Below, one piece after another: positions 43,724-51,970 of a stretch of 64,000 nucleotides of DNA. The DNA is taken from positions 186,001-250,000 of the forward strand of contig NZ_JACYXE010000004.1 of NCBI RefSeq assembly GCF_014857905.1. Direction: 5' to 3'. This DNA is from Agilicoccus flavus (GTDB lineage Bacteria > Actinomycetota > Actinomycetes > Actinomycetales > Dermatophilaceae). The notes under the pieces are model-generated. The model saw nothing but the letters and a program-made list of their open reading frames with translations, was not told the origin of the DNA and searched no databases. The translations under genes were made by a program, and so were the position numbers. Numbering within the stretch: position 1 is the first letter of the stretch; the number at the start of each line of letters is the position of its first letter.

Positions 43724-44292
43724 CGCGCGAGTCCGGCGGAGCCGGCGAGAACCGGGAATCCGACGAGCCCGCGCGCCGACCCGTGCGGACCGAGACGGCC
43801 GAGCGCGTCGGCGTCGTCCGCGAGGCGGTCGAGTCCGACGTCGACGCCGTCGTCGAGGTGGGCCGCCGCACGTGGCCCAGCGCGAAGGCGGGCCTGTTCG
43901 ACGACGACATCCTCGAGCTCATGCTCGCGAAGTGGTGGACGCCCGAGGCGACCCTGCCCTCGATCCGGTCCGGGCGCACGCTCGTGTACGAGGTCGACGG
44001 CCGCATCGTCGGCATGACCGCCTTCGGACCCCACCGCGGCGCCCAGGTGGTCTGGAAGCTGTACGTCCTGCCCGAGGCCCAGGGCCTCGGCGCCGGGCGG
44101 GCCCTCCTGCGCACCGTCGTCGAGCGCGCCGACGAGCTGGGCGACGACGTGTTCGTCGGCTTCCACGAGGGCTCCGACGGTGTGCTCGGCTTCCTCGGGG
44201 CGCTCGGGTTCACGTTCGACCACCGCGAGGCCCAGTCGGGGCTCCCCGACCTCATCTGGATGACACGACCCTGCGAAGGAGCCCTCCCGTGA
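43720..44292 (+). CDS. GNAT family N-acetyltransferase
   Basis: 190 residues. Seen: an N-terminal charged stretch, then '[20 protein letters not shown]', '[50 protein letters not shown]' holding the acetyl-CoA loop (Q-G-L-G-A-G), and '[19 protein letters not shown]' at the end, the usual final strands. The fold is complete. The substrate is unknown. Both ends overlap its neighbours (ATGA with ileS, GTGA with folC), so it is co-translated between a tRNA synthetase and folate synthesis. It might modify a ribosomal or tRNA-linked target, which is inference. Confidence 0.88.
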   Translation: MTRESGGAGENRESDEPARRPVRTETAERVGVVREAVESDVDAVVEVGRRTWPSAKAGLFDDDILELMLAKWWTPEATLPSIRSGRTLVYEVDGRIVGMTAFGPHRGAQVVWKLYVLPEAQGLGAGRALLRTVVERADELGDDVFVGFHEGSDGVLGFLGALGFTFDHREAQSGLPDLIWMTRPCEGALP

Positions 44293-45689
44293 GCCCGGTC
44301 CGATCCGGCCGACCCGACGCCGCGGCGCTGGCGGCCGCGCGCGCCCTCGACGAGCGACGCGGGATGCGGGAGGCGACCGAGGCGATCGTCGCCCGCGCCC
44401 CCGAGCACGACATCGACCCCACGCTCGTGCGGGTGGAGCGACTGCTCGAGGTGCTCGGCGACCCGCAGCGGTCGTACCCGATCATCCACGTCACCGGCAC
44501 GAACGGGAAGACGTCGACGGCCCGCATGATCGAGGCGCTGCTCGTCGACCTGGGGTTGCCCACCGGACGGTTCACCTCGCCGCACCTGCACGACATCCGG
44601 GAGCGGATCGTGCTGTCCGGGGAACCCGTCTCGGCGCACCGCTTCCTCGCGACGTTCGCCGACGTCATGCCGTTCGTCGACCTCGTCGACGCGCGCGGCG
44701 CCCAGGACGGGACCGGGCGGCTGAGCTTCTTCGAGGTGCTCGTGGCGATGGCGTACGCCGCGTTCGCCGACGCCCCGGTCGAGACCGCCGTCGTCGAGGT
44801 CGGCCTCGGCGGAGCGTGGGACGCGACGAACGTCGGCGACGGCGCGGTCGCGGTCATCGGGCCCGTCGCCCTCGACCACGAGCGCTACCTCGGCTCGAGC
44901 CTCGAGGAGATCGCCGCCGAGAAGGCCGGGATCATGAAGCCCGGCTCGATCGTCGTCTCCGCCGAGCAGGACCCGGCCGTCGCCGAGATCGTCCTCGCCC
45001 GCGCGGGCGAGGTCGGGGCGCCGGTGGTCGTCGACGGCGACGGCATCGAGGTCCTGAGCCGCGAGGTGGCCGTCGGCGGCCAGATGCTCTCGCTGCGCGG
45101 TCTCGCCGGCGACTACCACGACCTCTTCCTGCCGCTGCACGGCGAGCACCAGGCGCACAACGCGCTGCTCGCGCTCGCGGCCGTCGAGGCCCACGTCGGG
45201 GGCGGGGAGCAGGCGCTCGACCTCGACACGGTCCGGACCGCCTTCGCCGCCGTGACGTCGCCCGGTCGGCTCGAGGTCGTGCGGACGTCGCCGACCGTGC
45301 TCGTCGACGCCGCCCACAACCCGGCCGGGGCGCAGGCCCTCGTCGCCGCCCTGGCCGACTCCTTCACGCTCGGCCGCACCGTCGGTCTCGTCGCGTGCAT
45401 GGCCGACAAGGACGCCGAGGGCATCCTCGAGGTGCTCGAGCCGGCGTTCGACGAGGTCGTCGTCACCCGCACGACGTCGCCGCGGGCCATGCCCGTCGCG
45501 GAGCTCGCCGAGGCCGCCGAGGCCGTCTTCGGTGACCACCGCGTGACGGTGGCGCCCGAGCTGCCCGACGCGCTCGACCGCGCCGCCGAACTCGCCGACG
45601 CCGGCGGGGTCGTCGGTGGCGTGGTCGCGACGGGATCGGTCTTCACCGCCGCGGAGGTGCGGATGCTGCTCGGTCAGGGCGAGGCGTGA
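44289..45689 (+). CDS. folC: Bifunctional dihydrofolate/folylpolyglutamate synthase
   Basis: 466 residues. Adds glutamate to dihydropteroate and to folates. Seen: 'YPIIHVTGTNGKTSTARMIEALL' (P-loop), 'GRFTSPHLHDIRERI', 'SFFEVLVAMAYAAFAD', 'VEVGLGGAWDATNV', 'LDHERYLGSSLEEIAAEKAGIMK', and the Mur-ligase C-domain 'RLEVVRTSPTVLVDAAHNPAGA'. All Mur ligase motifs are present. GTG at 44289 overlaps the preceding stop; AAGGAG lies upstream. Followed with overlap by the DUF4233 gene, as in mycobacteria (Rv2447c-Rv2446c). Confidence 0.94.
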   Translation: MSPVRSGRPDAAALAAARALDERRGMREATEAIVARAPEHDIDPTLVRVERLLEVLGDPQRSYPIIHVTGTNGKTSTARMIEALLVDLGLPTGRFTSPHLHDIRERIVLSGEPVSAHRFLATFADVMPFVDLVDARGAQDGTGRLSFFEVLVAMAYAAFADAPVETAVVEVGLGGAWDATNVGDGAVAVIGPVALDHERYLGSSLEEIAAEKAGIMKPGSIVVSAEQDPAVAEIVLARAGEVGAPVVVDGDGIEVLSREVAVGGQMLSLRGLAGDYHDLFLPLHGEHQAHNALLALAAVEAHVGGGEQALDLDTVRTAFAAVTSPGRLEVVRTSPTVLVDAAHNPAGAQALVAALADSFTLGRTVGLVACMADKDAEGILEVLEPAFDEVVVTRTTSPRAMPVAELAEAAEAVFGDHRVTVAPELPDALDRAAELADAGGVVGGVVATGSVFTAAEVRMLLGQGEA

Positions 45690-46144
45690 GCGGCGAGGCG
45701 GCGCCGGCGTCCCGCGACGGCGGCACGGCTGCCTCGCCCGGGAGCGCGCCGACGGGGCCGGGGGCGGCCCGGCCGGTCGACCGCACGCGGATGACGCGGC
45801 GCCTCGCGGGCATCGTGCTCGGGTTTCAGGCCCCGGTGCTCGTCTTCGGCGCGCTCATGGCCTGGGGTCTGCTCGGGGCCCAGGACGCCGAGCACGCCGG
45901 CCTCTACCTGTGGGTCGGCCTGGGCCTCGCGGCCGCCTGCGTCGTCGCGGCCGCGCTGTTGCGTCGTCGGGCCGGGATGGCGCTCGGGTGGCTCGTGCAG
46001 TTCGCCACCCTCGCGACCGCGCTGTTCGTGCGCCCGATGATCGTCGTCGGGCTCATCTTCGGGGCGCTGTGGGTCGTGGCCGTCGTCCAGGGCCGCAAGA
46101 TGGACGACCTCACCGCCGCCTACGTGCGCCGCCAGGGCGGCTGA
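45686..46144 (+). CDS. DUF4233 family membrane protein
   Basis: 152 residues with an N-terminal 33-residue low-complexity tail and four hydrophobic segments ('LAGIVLGFQAPVLVFGALMAWG', 'LYLWVGLGLAAACVVAAALL', 'GMALGWLVQFATLATALFV', 'MIVVGLIFGALWVVAVVQGRKMDD'). This is the DUF4233 family, which follows folC in many actinobacteria. Function is unknown. GTG start overlaps the folC stop, so it is co-translated with folC. Confidence 0.85.
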   Translation: MSGEAAPASRDGGTAASPGSAPTGPGAARPVDRTRMTRRLAGIVLGFQAPVLVFGALMAWGLLGAQDAEHAGLYLWVGLGLAAACVVAAALLRRRAGMALGWLVQFATLATALFVRPMIVVGLIFGALWVVAVVQGRKMDDLTAAYVRRQGG

Positions 46145-46162
46145 CCCGGGCGACGCCGCCCC

Positions 46163-47197
46163 TCAGAACAGACGTTCCTGCACGTGGGCGGGGGCCGGCG
46201 GCCGGCGCAGAGGCGCGTGCCGGGCGCGGCGCGGGCGAGGCGGCGCCCAGCCCTCCTGCGCGTCGCGGGGATCCGGGCCCGGGGAGTCGACCCCGCACAG
46301 CGCGCGAAGCGCGGCGGCGTGGCCGAGGTCGAACCGGGCGTAGGCGGCCCGGACGGCCTCGGGCTCGACCGGCAGCGTGCCGACGCCGGCGGCGAGATCG
46401 AGCCCGAGCTCCACGTCGGTGTGCATCGTCATCACCGCGCAGTTCTCGGCCCACCGCTCCCGCGCACCAGGCCGGGCGAGGGCGGCGGCGGCCGACCGCC
46501 CCACGACCTCGACGCACCGCGGGTCGTCGGCCTGTGCCGCGTCGAACGCCGCCGCCGCGCCCCCGAACTCGGCGAGCAGGGCGGCGGCCCTCTTGGGCCC
46601 GACGCCGTGCACCCCGGGCAGGTTGTCGCTCGCGTCGCCGCGCAGGGCGGCGAGGTCGCGGTAGGCGGACGGCGCGACACCGGTGAGCAGGGTCGAGCGC
46701 TCGACGTCGAGCATGGGGGAGGCGTCGACGCCGCCGTTGATGATGCGCAGGACGCGGGTGTGCTCGTCGACGAGGGCGAACGCGTCTCGGTCCGAGGTCA
46801 CGCACACGGCGCGGGCCCCGATGCCGGGCGCGAAGGCCGCCGCCGAGGCGAGCACGTCGTCGGCCTCCAGACCGGGGGGCACGGTGACGACGAGGCCGAG
46901 GTCGCGCAGCACCGACACGGCCAGGGAGAGCTGGGTGGACAGGCTCGCCGGCTTCGGGGGTCGCTGGGCCTTGTAGTGGGGCCACCGGTCGCGCCGGACG
47001 CTCGCGTCGGGGTCGTCGAAGCCGACGACGACCGCGTCGGCGCAGGTCCGGCTCGCCGCCGCCGCGATCGCGCCGAGGAGCCCCCGCACCGCCCAGGCCG
47101 GCTCGCCGCCGGGCAACCGGAAGTCGGTGCGCGCGTCGGCGTGGAAGGCGCGGTGCAGCAGCGAGTTGCCGTCGACCGCCATGAGCGTGGGTGTCAT
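46163..47197 (-). CDS. Stand-alone 5'-3' exonuclease (PolA N-domain type)
   Basis: 344 residues. Related to the 5' nuclease domain of DNA polymerase I; removes RNA primers or flaps. Seen: 'LMAVDGNSLLHRAFHA', 'AVVVGFDDPDASVRRDRWPHYKAQRPPKP', 'GLEADDVLASAAAF', 'AVCVTSDRDAFALVDEHTRVLRI', and helix-hairpin-helix 'ALRGDASDNLPGVHGVGPKRAAALLAEFGG', so the acidic metal ligands are present. No polymerase domain. The C-terminal 40 residues are basic and end in QERLF, which resembles a beta-clamp binding peptide. Single gene, on the opposite strand to folC and the MFS gene. Confidence 0.9.
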   Translation of the reverse strand: MTPTLMAVDGNSLLHRAFHADARTDFRLPGGEPAWAVRGLLGAIAAAASRTCADAVVVGFDDPDASVRRDRWPHYKAQRPPKPASLSTQLSLAVSVLRDLGLVVTVPPGLEADDVLASAAAFAPGIGARAVCVTSDRDAFALVDEHTRVLRIINGGVDASPMLDVERSTLLTGVAPSAYRDLAALRGDASDNLPGVHGVGPKRAAALLAEFGGAAAAFDAAQADDPRCVEVVGRSAAAALARPGARERWAENCAVMTMHTDVELGLDLAAGVGTLPVEPEAVRAAYARFDLGHAAALRALCGVDSPGPDPRDAQEGWAPPRPRRARHAPLRRPPAPAHVQERLF

Positions 47198-47308
47198 CGC
47201 CGCCAGCTTCCCACGCCGCGCCCGGCCGAGGTGAGGGCCGAGGTCGAGCAGCTCCCCGGAGACGGGTCCGCCATCCGAGCGGTGGGGCGCCGCGCCGCGG
47301 GCCGTCCC

Positions 47309-47314
47309 TAGGGT
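47309..47314 (+). promoter_or_regulatory. -10 box TAGGGT, leaderless start of MFS transporter
   Basis: TAGGGT, eight bases, then ATG at 47323. Confidence 0.5.
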
Positions 47315-47322
47315 TGGGGGCG

Positions 47323-48543
47323 ATGACTGTCACCGCCCCCGTCGCCCCCTCCCGCGAGAACCGGCGCGCCCGCGCCGCCGTCGGAGCCATGTTCCTCACC
47401 AACGGCGCGCTGCTCGCCAATCTCCTGCCGCGGTACCCCGAGATCAAGGGCGCGCTCGGCCTCGAGAACGCGACGTACGGTCTCGCGCTCGCGGCACTCC
47501 CCACGGGGGCGATCGTGGCGGGTCTCGCCGCGGGCGTGCTCATGCGGCGGTTCGGGTCGGGGGTCGTCGCCGCGGTCGGCACGCTCCTCGCGGGGCTCGG
47601 CATGCTCGTGGCCGGGACGGCCTCGACCGTGGTCGTCTTTGCCGTCGCGCTGTTCGTCGTGGGCGCGATCGACGCGGTCGTCGACGTCGCCCAGAACGCC
47701 CACGGGCTGCGCGTCCAGCGGCGCTACGGCCGGTCGATCATCAACTCGTTCCACGCGTTGTGGTCCGTCGGCGCGGTGCTCGGCGGCGGCATGGCCGCGG
47801 GCGCCATCGCCCTCGGTCTGCCGCTGGGGGTGCACCTCGCCGTCTCCGTCGCGCTCTTCTCGGTCGTCGCGCTGGTCGCGCTGCGGTTCACGCTGCCGGG
47901 GCGGGACGACGAGGTCGCGGCCGCGGCCGAGGGAACCGCGGAGGAGGCCACGCCCGACCGGGTCGGCCCCGCGGTGACCCCGCGCACGTGGTTCGTGCTC
48001 GGCGCCCTCGTCGTCATCGCCATGGCCGGCGCCGTCGTCGAGGACGCCGGCAACTCGTGGGCGACGCTCTACCTGTCGAGCTCCCTCGGGGCGCCGGCCG
48101 CGGTCGCCGCGACCGGCTTCATCGCCCTCGTCGGGGCCCAGTTCGTGGGTCGACTCGTCGGTGACCGGCTCGTCGACCGGTTCGGTCAGCGAGCCGTGGC
48201 CCGGACGGGCGGGCTGATCGCCGCGGCGGGCATGGGGCTCGCGCTCGCGTTCCCGACCGTGCCGGGCACCATCGCCGGCTTCGCCGCCGCCGGGTTCGGC
48301 GTCGCGACGCTCGTGCCGGCGGCGATGCACGAGGCCGACGAGCTTCCCGGCCTCCGCCACGGCACCGGTCTGACGGTCGTCTCCTGGCTCATGCGCCTCG
48401 GCTTCCTGCTCTCGCCCCCGATCGTCGGACTCGTCGCCGACTCGGCCGGTCTCCGGGCCGGTCTGCTCGTCGTGCCCCTCGTCGGCGTGCTCGTCGCCCT
48501 GCTGGCCGGGGTGCTCGGCGGTCGCCGGCCGAGGGCCTCCTGA
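47323..48543 (+). CDS. MFS transporter (YbjJ-like)
   Basis: 406 residues, 12 membrane segments. Seen: 'AVGAMFLTNGALLANLLPRYPEIKGALGLENATYGLALAALPTGAI', characteristic of the YbjJ/FucP-like set, 'FVVGAIDAVVDVAQNAHGLRVQRRYGRSIINSFHALWSVGAVLGG', and a late 'AAGFGVATLVPAAMHEADELPGL'. Family members are sugar transporters or efflux pumps; the substrate is unknown. Its ATG has TAGGGT eight bases before it. It is divergent from the exonuclease gene. Confidence 0.87.
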   Translation: MTVTAPVAPSRENRRARAAVGAMFLTNGALLANLLPRYPEIKGALGLENATYGLALAALPTGAIVAGLAAGVLMRRFGSGVVAAVGTLLAGLGMLVAGTASTVVVFAVALFVVGAIDAVVDVAQNAHGLRVQRRYGRSIINSFHALWSVGAVLGGGMAAGAIALGLPLGVHLAVSVALFSVVALVALRFTLPGRDDEVAAAAEGTAEEATPDRVGPAVTPRTWFVLGALVVIAMAGAVVEDAGNSWATLYLSSSLGAPAAVAATGFIALVGAQFVGRLVGDRLVDRFGQRAVARTGGLIAAAGMGLALAFPTVPGTIAGFAAAGFGVATLVPAAMHEADELPGLRHGTGLTVVSWLMRLGFLLSPPIVGLVADSAGLRAGLLVVPLVGVLVALLAGVLGGRRPRAS

Positions 48544-48614
48544 CCACGACCGCGCCCGAGGAGGGGCGGCTCGGCGAGGGGCCGGTGCCCGCCGTTGCGT
48601 GCGCGCGGCGACAC

Positions 48615-48620
48615 TAGGCT
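48615..48620 (+). promoter_or_regulatory. -10 box TAGGCT, leaderless start of ndk
   Basis: TAGGCT, seven bases, then ATG at 48628. The same hexamer and spacing occur before the FAD oxidoreductase gene. Confidence 0.6.
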
Positions 48621-48627
48621 GTCGTCC

Positions 48628-49050
48628 ATGACCGAACGCTCTCTCGTCCTCGTCAAGCCCGACGGATTCGCCCGCGGCCTCTCCGGTGAGGTGCTGCGCC
48701 GCATCGAGGCCAAGGGGTACCGCCTCGTGGCCCTCGCCGTCACCACCCCCGACCGCGACCGCCTGTCGCAGCACTACGCCGAGCACGAGGGCAAGCCGTT
48801 CTACGAGCCGCTGCTCGAGTTCATGTCGTCGGGACCGGTGACCGCCGCCGTCATCGAGGGGGAGCGCTGCATCGAGGGCTTCCGCTCCCTCGCCGGCAAG
48901 ACCGACCCCACGGAGGCGCTGCCGGGCACCATCCGCGGCGACCTCGGCCGCGACTGGGGCGAGAAGGTCCAGAAGAACCTCGTCCACGGTTCGGACTCTT
49001 CCGAGTCGTCGGCCCGCGAGATCGCCATCTGGTTCCCCGACCTCGGCTGA
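48628..49050 (+). CDS. ndk: Nucleoside diphosphate kinase
   Basis: 140 residues. Transfers the gamma phosphate between nucleoside di- and triphosphates through a phospho-histidine. Seen: 'SLVLVKPDGFARGLSGEVLRRIEAKGYRLVAL' at the start, 'YAEHEGKPFYEPLLEFMSSGPV', 'TIRGDLGRD' and the active-site His in 'NLVHGSDSSESS' near residue 118. Length is standard. A strong 16-base hairpin follows. Position after folC and DUF4233 matches mycobacteria, with two genes inserted here. Confidence 0.95.
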   Translation: MTERSLVLVKPDGFARGLSGEVLRRIEAKGYRLVALAVTTPDRDRLSQHYAEHEGKPFYEPLLEFMSSGPVTAAVIEGERCIEGFRSLAGKTDPTEALPGTIRGDLGRDWGEKVQKNLVHGSDSSESSAREIAIWFPDLG

Positions 49051-49078
49051 CGCGGTCGGGCTCAGCGCCACCGGGATC

Positions 49079-49114
49079 GACGGCCCGGCTCCCCGCGCGG
49101 GGAGCCGGGCCGTC
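49079..49114 (+). terminator. Strong hairpin after ndk
   Basis: A perfect 16-base stem GACGGCCCGGCTCCCC with loop GCGC, 28 bases after the ndk stop. It is the longest perfect hairpin noticed in the window. Confidence 0.8.
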
Positions 49115-49203
49115 GGCGTACCCGCTCCGACGGGCCCCGCGCCAGGGTTGAGGAGGGTCGCGGACGGGTAGGCGATCCGCACCGCGACGAAAGGACCACT
49201 CCC

Positions 49204-50496
49204 GTGACCGACGCCTCCCGCCCCACCCTCGCCCGCCTCGTGGGCGACACCGACGACTTCGCGTCGCGCGTCTGGGGGAGGGAACCGTTGTTGCGCCGGG
49301 CCGACGGGAGCGTCGTGGACCGGCTCGCGGCGGACGACCCGTCGAACCGGGCCGACGGCGACGGCGCGGGGGAGTCCGCCGAGGGGTTCCCCGACCTGTT
49401 CACCCTCGACGACGTCGACGAGCTCGTGTCGGTCCGCGGCCTGCGCTCCCCGTTCCTCCGGCTCGTCAAGAACGGCGCCTCGATCCCCGAGAGCCGCTGG
49501 CTCGGTGGCGGCGGGACCGGCGCGGCCATCGCCGACCAGGCCCGGGACGACGGGATCCACACCCAGATGGCCGCCGGGGCCACGCTCGTCCTGCAGGGGT
49601 TGCACCGCATGTGGCCGTCCCTGCTCGCGTTCGCGCAGGACCTGACCGCCGACCTCGGTCACCCGACGCAGGTCAACGCGTACATCACGCCCGCCCAGTC
49701 GCAGGGGTTCGGCGCCCACTACGACGTCCACGACGTGTTCGTGCTCCAGCTCTCCGGGCGCAAGCGCTGGTTCGTCCACGACCCGGTCTTCGAGGTGCCG
49801 TTGACGAATCAGCCGGGTGACGCGCACGCCGCCGCCATCGCGGAGCGGGCGGCGACCACCCCGCGGATCGACGCCGTCCTCGCCCCCGGCGACTGCCTGT
49901 ACCTGCCCCGCGGGTACCTGCACTCGGCCCAGGCGCTCGGCGACGTCAGCGCCCACCTCACGGTCGGGGTGCCCGTCTGGACGCGCTACGACCTCGTCAC
50001 GCGCGTCCTGGACCGCCTCCAGAGTGCCGCGGCCGCCGATCCCGCCCTCCGTGAGGCGTTCGGGGTCGGCGCCGACATCGCCGATCCGGCCGTCCTGTCC
50101 GAGCACGTCGACGTCGTGCGCGACGCGCTGCGCCGGGCGGTGGAGGACGTCGACGTCGCCGACCTCGCCACCGCGCTGACCGGCGTCGCCGAGCGGTCCG
50201 AGCGCGCGGCGCCCGTCCGGCCCCTCGCGCAGATCAGGGCCGCCCGGGACCTGGCGGCGGGGCAGCGGTTCGTGCTGCGGGGGTCGCTACGCCCGCGGAT
50301 CGGCCGCCGCGACGACGGGGCGATCGAACTGACGGGCCGGTTCACCCCGGTCGTCCTGCCACCGTCCGAACGCGCGGACCTCGACGCGATCCTCGCGGCG
50401 CCGGGGCAGCCGGTGACCGTTCCCGACGACCCGAACGCCCCGCTGGCCAGACTCGTCGCCCGACTCGTCCGGGCGGGGATCCTCGTTCCCGCCTGA
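49204..50496 (+). CDS. Cupin (JmjC-like) 2-oxoglutarate-dependent oxygenase
   Basis: 430 residues, similar in plan to the ribosomal oxygenase YcfD/RoxA and human NO66/MINA53. Seen: 'VWGREPLLRR' near residue 23 (the W-x-x-x-P-L entry element), 'LVLQGLHRMWPSLLAF', the metal motif HYDVHDVFVLQLSGRKRW (His-x-Asp) near residues 177-180, the far His in 'LPRGYLHSAQALG', and a C-terminal winged-helix-like region. Metal ligands are complete. Ribosomal protein hydroxylation is the known role of the family; the target here is inferred at best. GTG start, single gene. Confidence 0.87.
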   Translation: MTDASRPTLARLVGDTDDFASRVWGREPLLRRADGSVVDRLAADDPSNRADGDGAGESAEGFPDLFTLDDVDELVSVRGLRSPFLRLVKNGASIPESRWLGGGGTGAAIADQARDDGIHTQMAAGATLVLQGLHRMWPSLLAFAQDLTADLGHPTQVNAYITPAQSQGFGAHYDVHDVFVLQLSGRKRWFVHDPVFEVPLTNQPGDAHAAAIAERAATTPRIDAVLAPGDCLYLPRGYLHSAQALGDVSAHLTVGVPVWTRYDLVTRVLDRLQSAAAADPALREAFGVGADIADPAVLSEHVDVVRDALRRAVEDVDVADLATALTGVAERSERAAPVRPLAQIRAARDLAAGQRFVLRGSLRPRIGRRDDGAIELTGRFTPVVLPPSERADLDAILAAPGQPVTVPDDPNAPLARLVARLVRAGILVPA

Positions 50497-50521
50497 CGGG
50501 CGGCGACCACCGTGGGAACGC

Positions 50522-51076
50522 CTACGGGTGGTCGCTGGCGAGCACGGCGGTGGTGCCGGGCTCGAGGGCCTCGAAGACGTGCGGGTGGTCGGCCCGATAG
50601 GCGATGTAATCGCCCGGCGCGAGTTCGACGGCCTCGTCGGTCGGGCCGATGCGCGCGCGGCCACTGCTGAGGACGACGTGCTCGACGACACCGGTGCCGT
50701 GCGGGTCCGAGCGACGGGGGCGCCCCGGCTCGGCGCTGATGATGTAGAGGTCGCGGCGCACCTGCGCGTTGCCCGCCGCGACGAGCGCCGCCCGGTAGTC
50801 GGAATCGCCGGCCGACAGCGACGGCCCCTCCCCGGCCCGCAGCACCGTCACGGTTGCCCGCGGCGGATCGATGAGCAGCGCGAAGGGCACGTTGAGCGCG
50901 GTGGACAGGGCCCACAGCGTCTCGACACTCGGGTTGCCCGTGCCCGACTCGAGCTGGGAGAGCGTCGACTTCGAGATCCCGGCGCGGGCCGCGAGCTGGC
51001 TGAGGTTCAGCCCGGCCCGGGCACGTTCGCGACGGAGGGACCCCGCGATGGCCTCGATCGGCGGCTTGCTGTCCAT
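50522..51076 (-). CDS. XRE-family regulator with C-terminal cupin domain
   Basis: 184 residues. Seen: a helix-turn-helix 'NLSQLAARAGISKSTLSQLESGTGNPSVETLWALSTALNV' at residues 24-63 and a cupin from about residue 105 ('GTGVVEHVVLSSGRARIG' to 'LAPGDYIAYRADHPHVFEAL'). Such proteins sense a small ligand and often control a divergent transporter. Here it is divergent from azlCD, with three GTTCG inverted repeats in the 78 bases between, so it probably binds there and controls branched-chain amino-acid export. ATG at 51076 is used. Confidence 0.9.
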   Translation of the reverse strand: MDSKPPIEAIAGSLRRERARAGLNLSQLAARAGISKSTLSQLESGTGNPSVETLWALSTALNVPFALLIDPPRATVTVLRAGEGPSLSAGDSDYRAALVAAGNAQVRRDLYIISAEPGRPRRSDPHGTGVVEHVVLSSGRARIGPTDEAVELAPGDYIAYRADHPHVFEALEPGTTAVLASDHP

Positions 51077-51090
51077 CTTGCTCCCCGCCT

Positions 51091-51174
51091 GTTCGATAAA
51101 TAAGTCAATCGTTCGTCTTGACGAACGTCGGGTCCTCTGTCCATCATAACGCTCATGAGTTCGATATGGCGAAC
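51091..51174. promoter_or_regulatory. Divergent operator region between XRE-cupin gene and azlC
   Basis: AT-rich. It holds CGTTCGTC-TT-GACGAACG (51110-51127), an 8-base inverted repeat with a 2-base centre, and GTTCG-six bases-CGAAC (51159-51174) which crosses the azlC start codon. A third GTTCGAT occurs at 51091-51097 with AATCG 9 bases on. All share GTTCG, so a dimer could bind several sites and repress both genes. Confidence 0.65.
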
Positions 51175-51970
51175 ATTGCCCTCCGCCGTCACACGTGACG
51201 TCACCCTCATGTCCCTCGGCGTCGCGCTCGTGGCCATCTCCTACGGCGCCACGGCCGTCAGCGCGGGATTCCCCGCGTGGCTCCCGCCACTCATCGCCGT
51301 CGTCGTACTCGCCGGATCGTCGGAGTTCCTCTTCGTCGGCGTCCTCGCGGCCGGTGGCGGAGTCGGCGCCGCTGTCCTCGCGGCCCTCGTGGTCAACGCC
51401 CGCCACCTGCCCTACGGCATGGCCATGCGCGACCTCATCGGCGATGGCCGCTCCCGCTTCCTCGCGGCTCACCTCATGAACGACGAATCCGTCGTCATGG
51501 GCCTCGGTCAACCGACGGAGGAACAGGGCCGGGCCGCGTTCTGGGCCGCGGGAGTGGGCGTCCTCGTCTCCTGGCCCCTCGGCACCGTCATCGGTGTCGC
51601 GCTCGGCGGGGTCATCGGAGACCCCCACGTCATCGGGCTCGACGCGGCCTTCCCGGCCATCATCGCCGCCCTCGTCGTGCCCGGCCTGCGCGCCGACCGC
51701 AAGCTCGGGCTGCCCCTCCTCGGGGCCGTCATCGCGCTGGCCGCGACTCCCGTCGTCCCCGCCGGCGTGCCGCCACTGCTCGCGCTCCTCGCCCTGCTGG
51801 TCATGGCGCTACCCAAGCGTCGACGACCGCGTCGCGCCGGCCGACACCGATCTGCTCGCCGCGCGTCGTCGGATCCTGAGTCGGTCGAAGAATCGCCGGA
51901 CCGGGCTGCGTCGGCACAGCGGTCACCGTGCGACTCCTCGACAGCGTTCACCGGGTGCCACCATGCCTGA
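51155..51970 (+). CDS. azlC: AzlC family branched-chain amino-acid exporter, large subunit
   Basis: 271 residues, about six membrane segments. Seen: 'LMSLGVALVAISYGATAVSAGFPAWLPPLIAVVVLAGSSEFLFVGVLAAGGGVGAAVLAALVVNARHLPYGMAM', which is the AzlC signature region, and 'HLMNDESVVMGLGQP'. With AzlD it exports valine, leucine, isoleucine or analogues. The last 45 residues ('RRAGRHRSARRASSDPESVEESPDRAASAQ') are hydrophilic and not typical; the usual protein ends near residue 230. The start ATG lies inside a GTTCG inverted repeat. azlD overlaps its end by 8 bases. Confidence 0.9.
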   Translation: MSSIWRTLPSAVTRDVTLMSLGVALVAISYGATAVSAGFPAWLPPLIAVVVLAGSSEFLFVGVLAAGGGVGAAVLAALVVNARHLPYGMAMRDLIGDGRSRFLAAHLMNDESVVMGLGQPTEEQGRAAFWAAGVGVLVSWPLGTVIGVALGGVIGDPHVIGLDAAFPAIIAALVVPGLRADRKLGLPLLGAVIALAATPVVPAGVPPLLALLALLVMALPKRRRPRRAGRHRSARRASSDPESVEESPDRAASAQRSPCDSSTAFTGCHHA

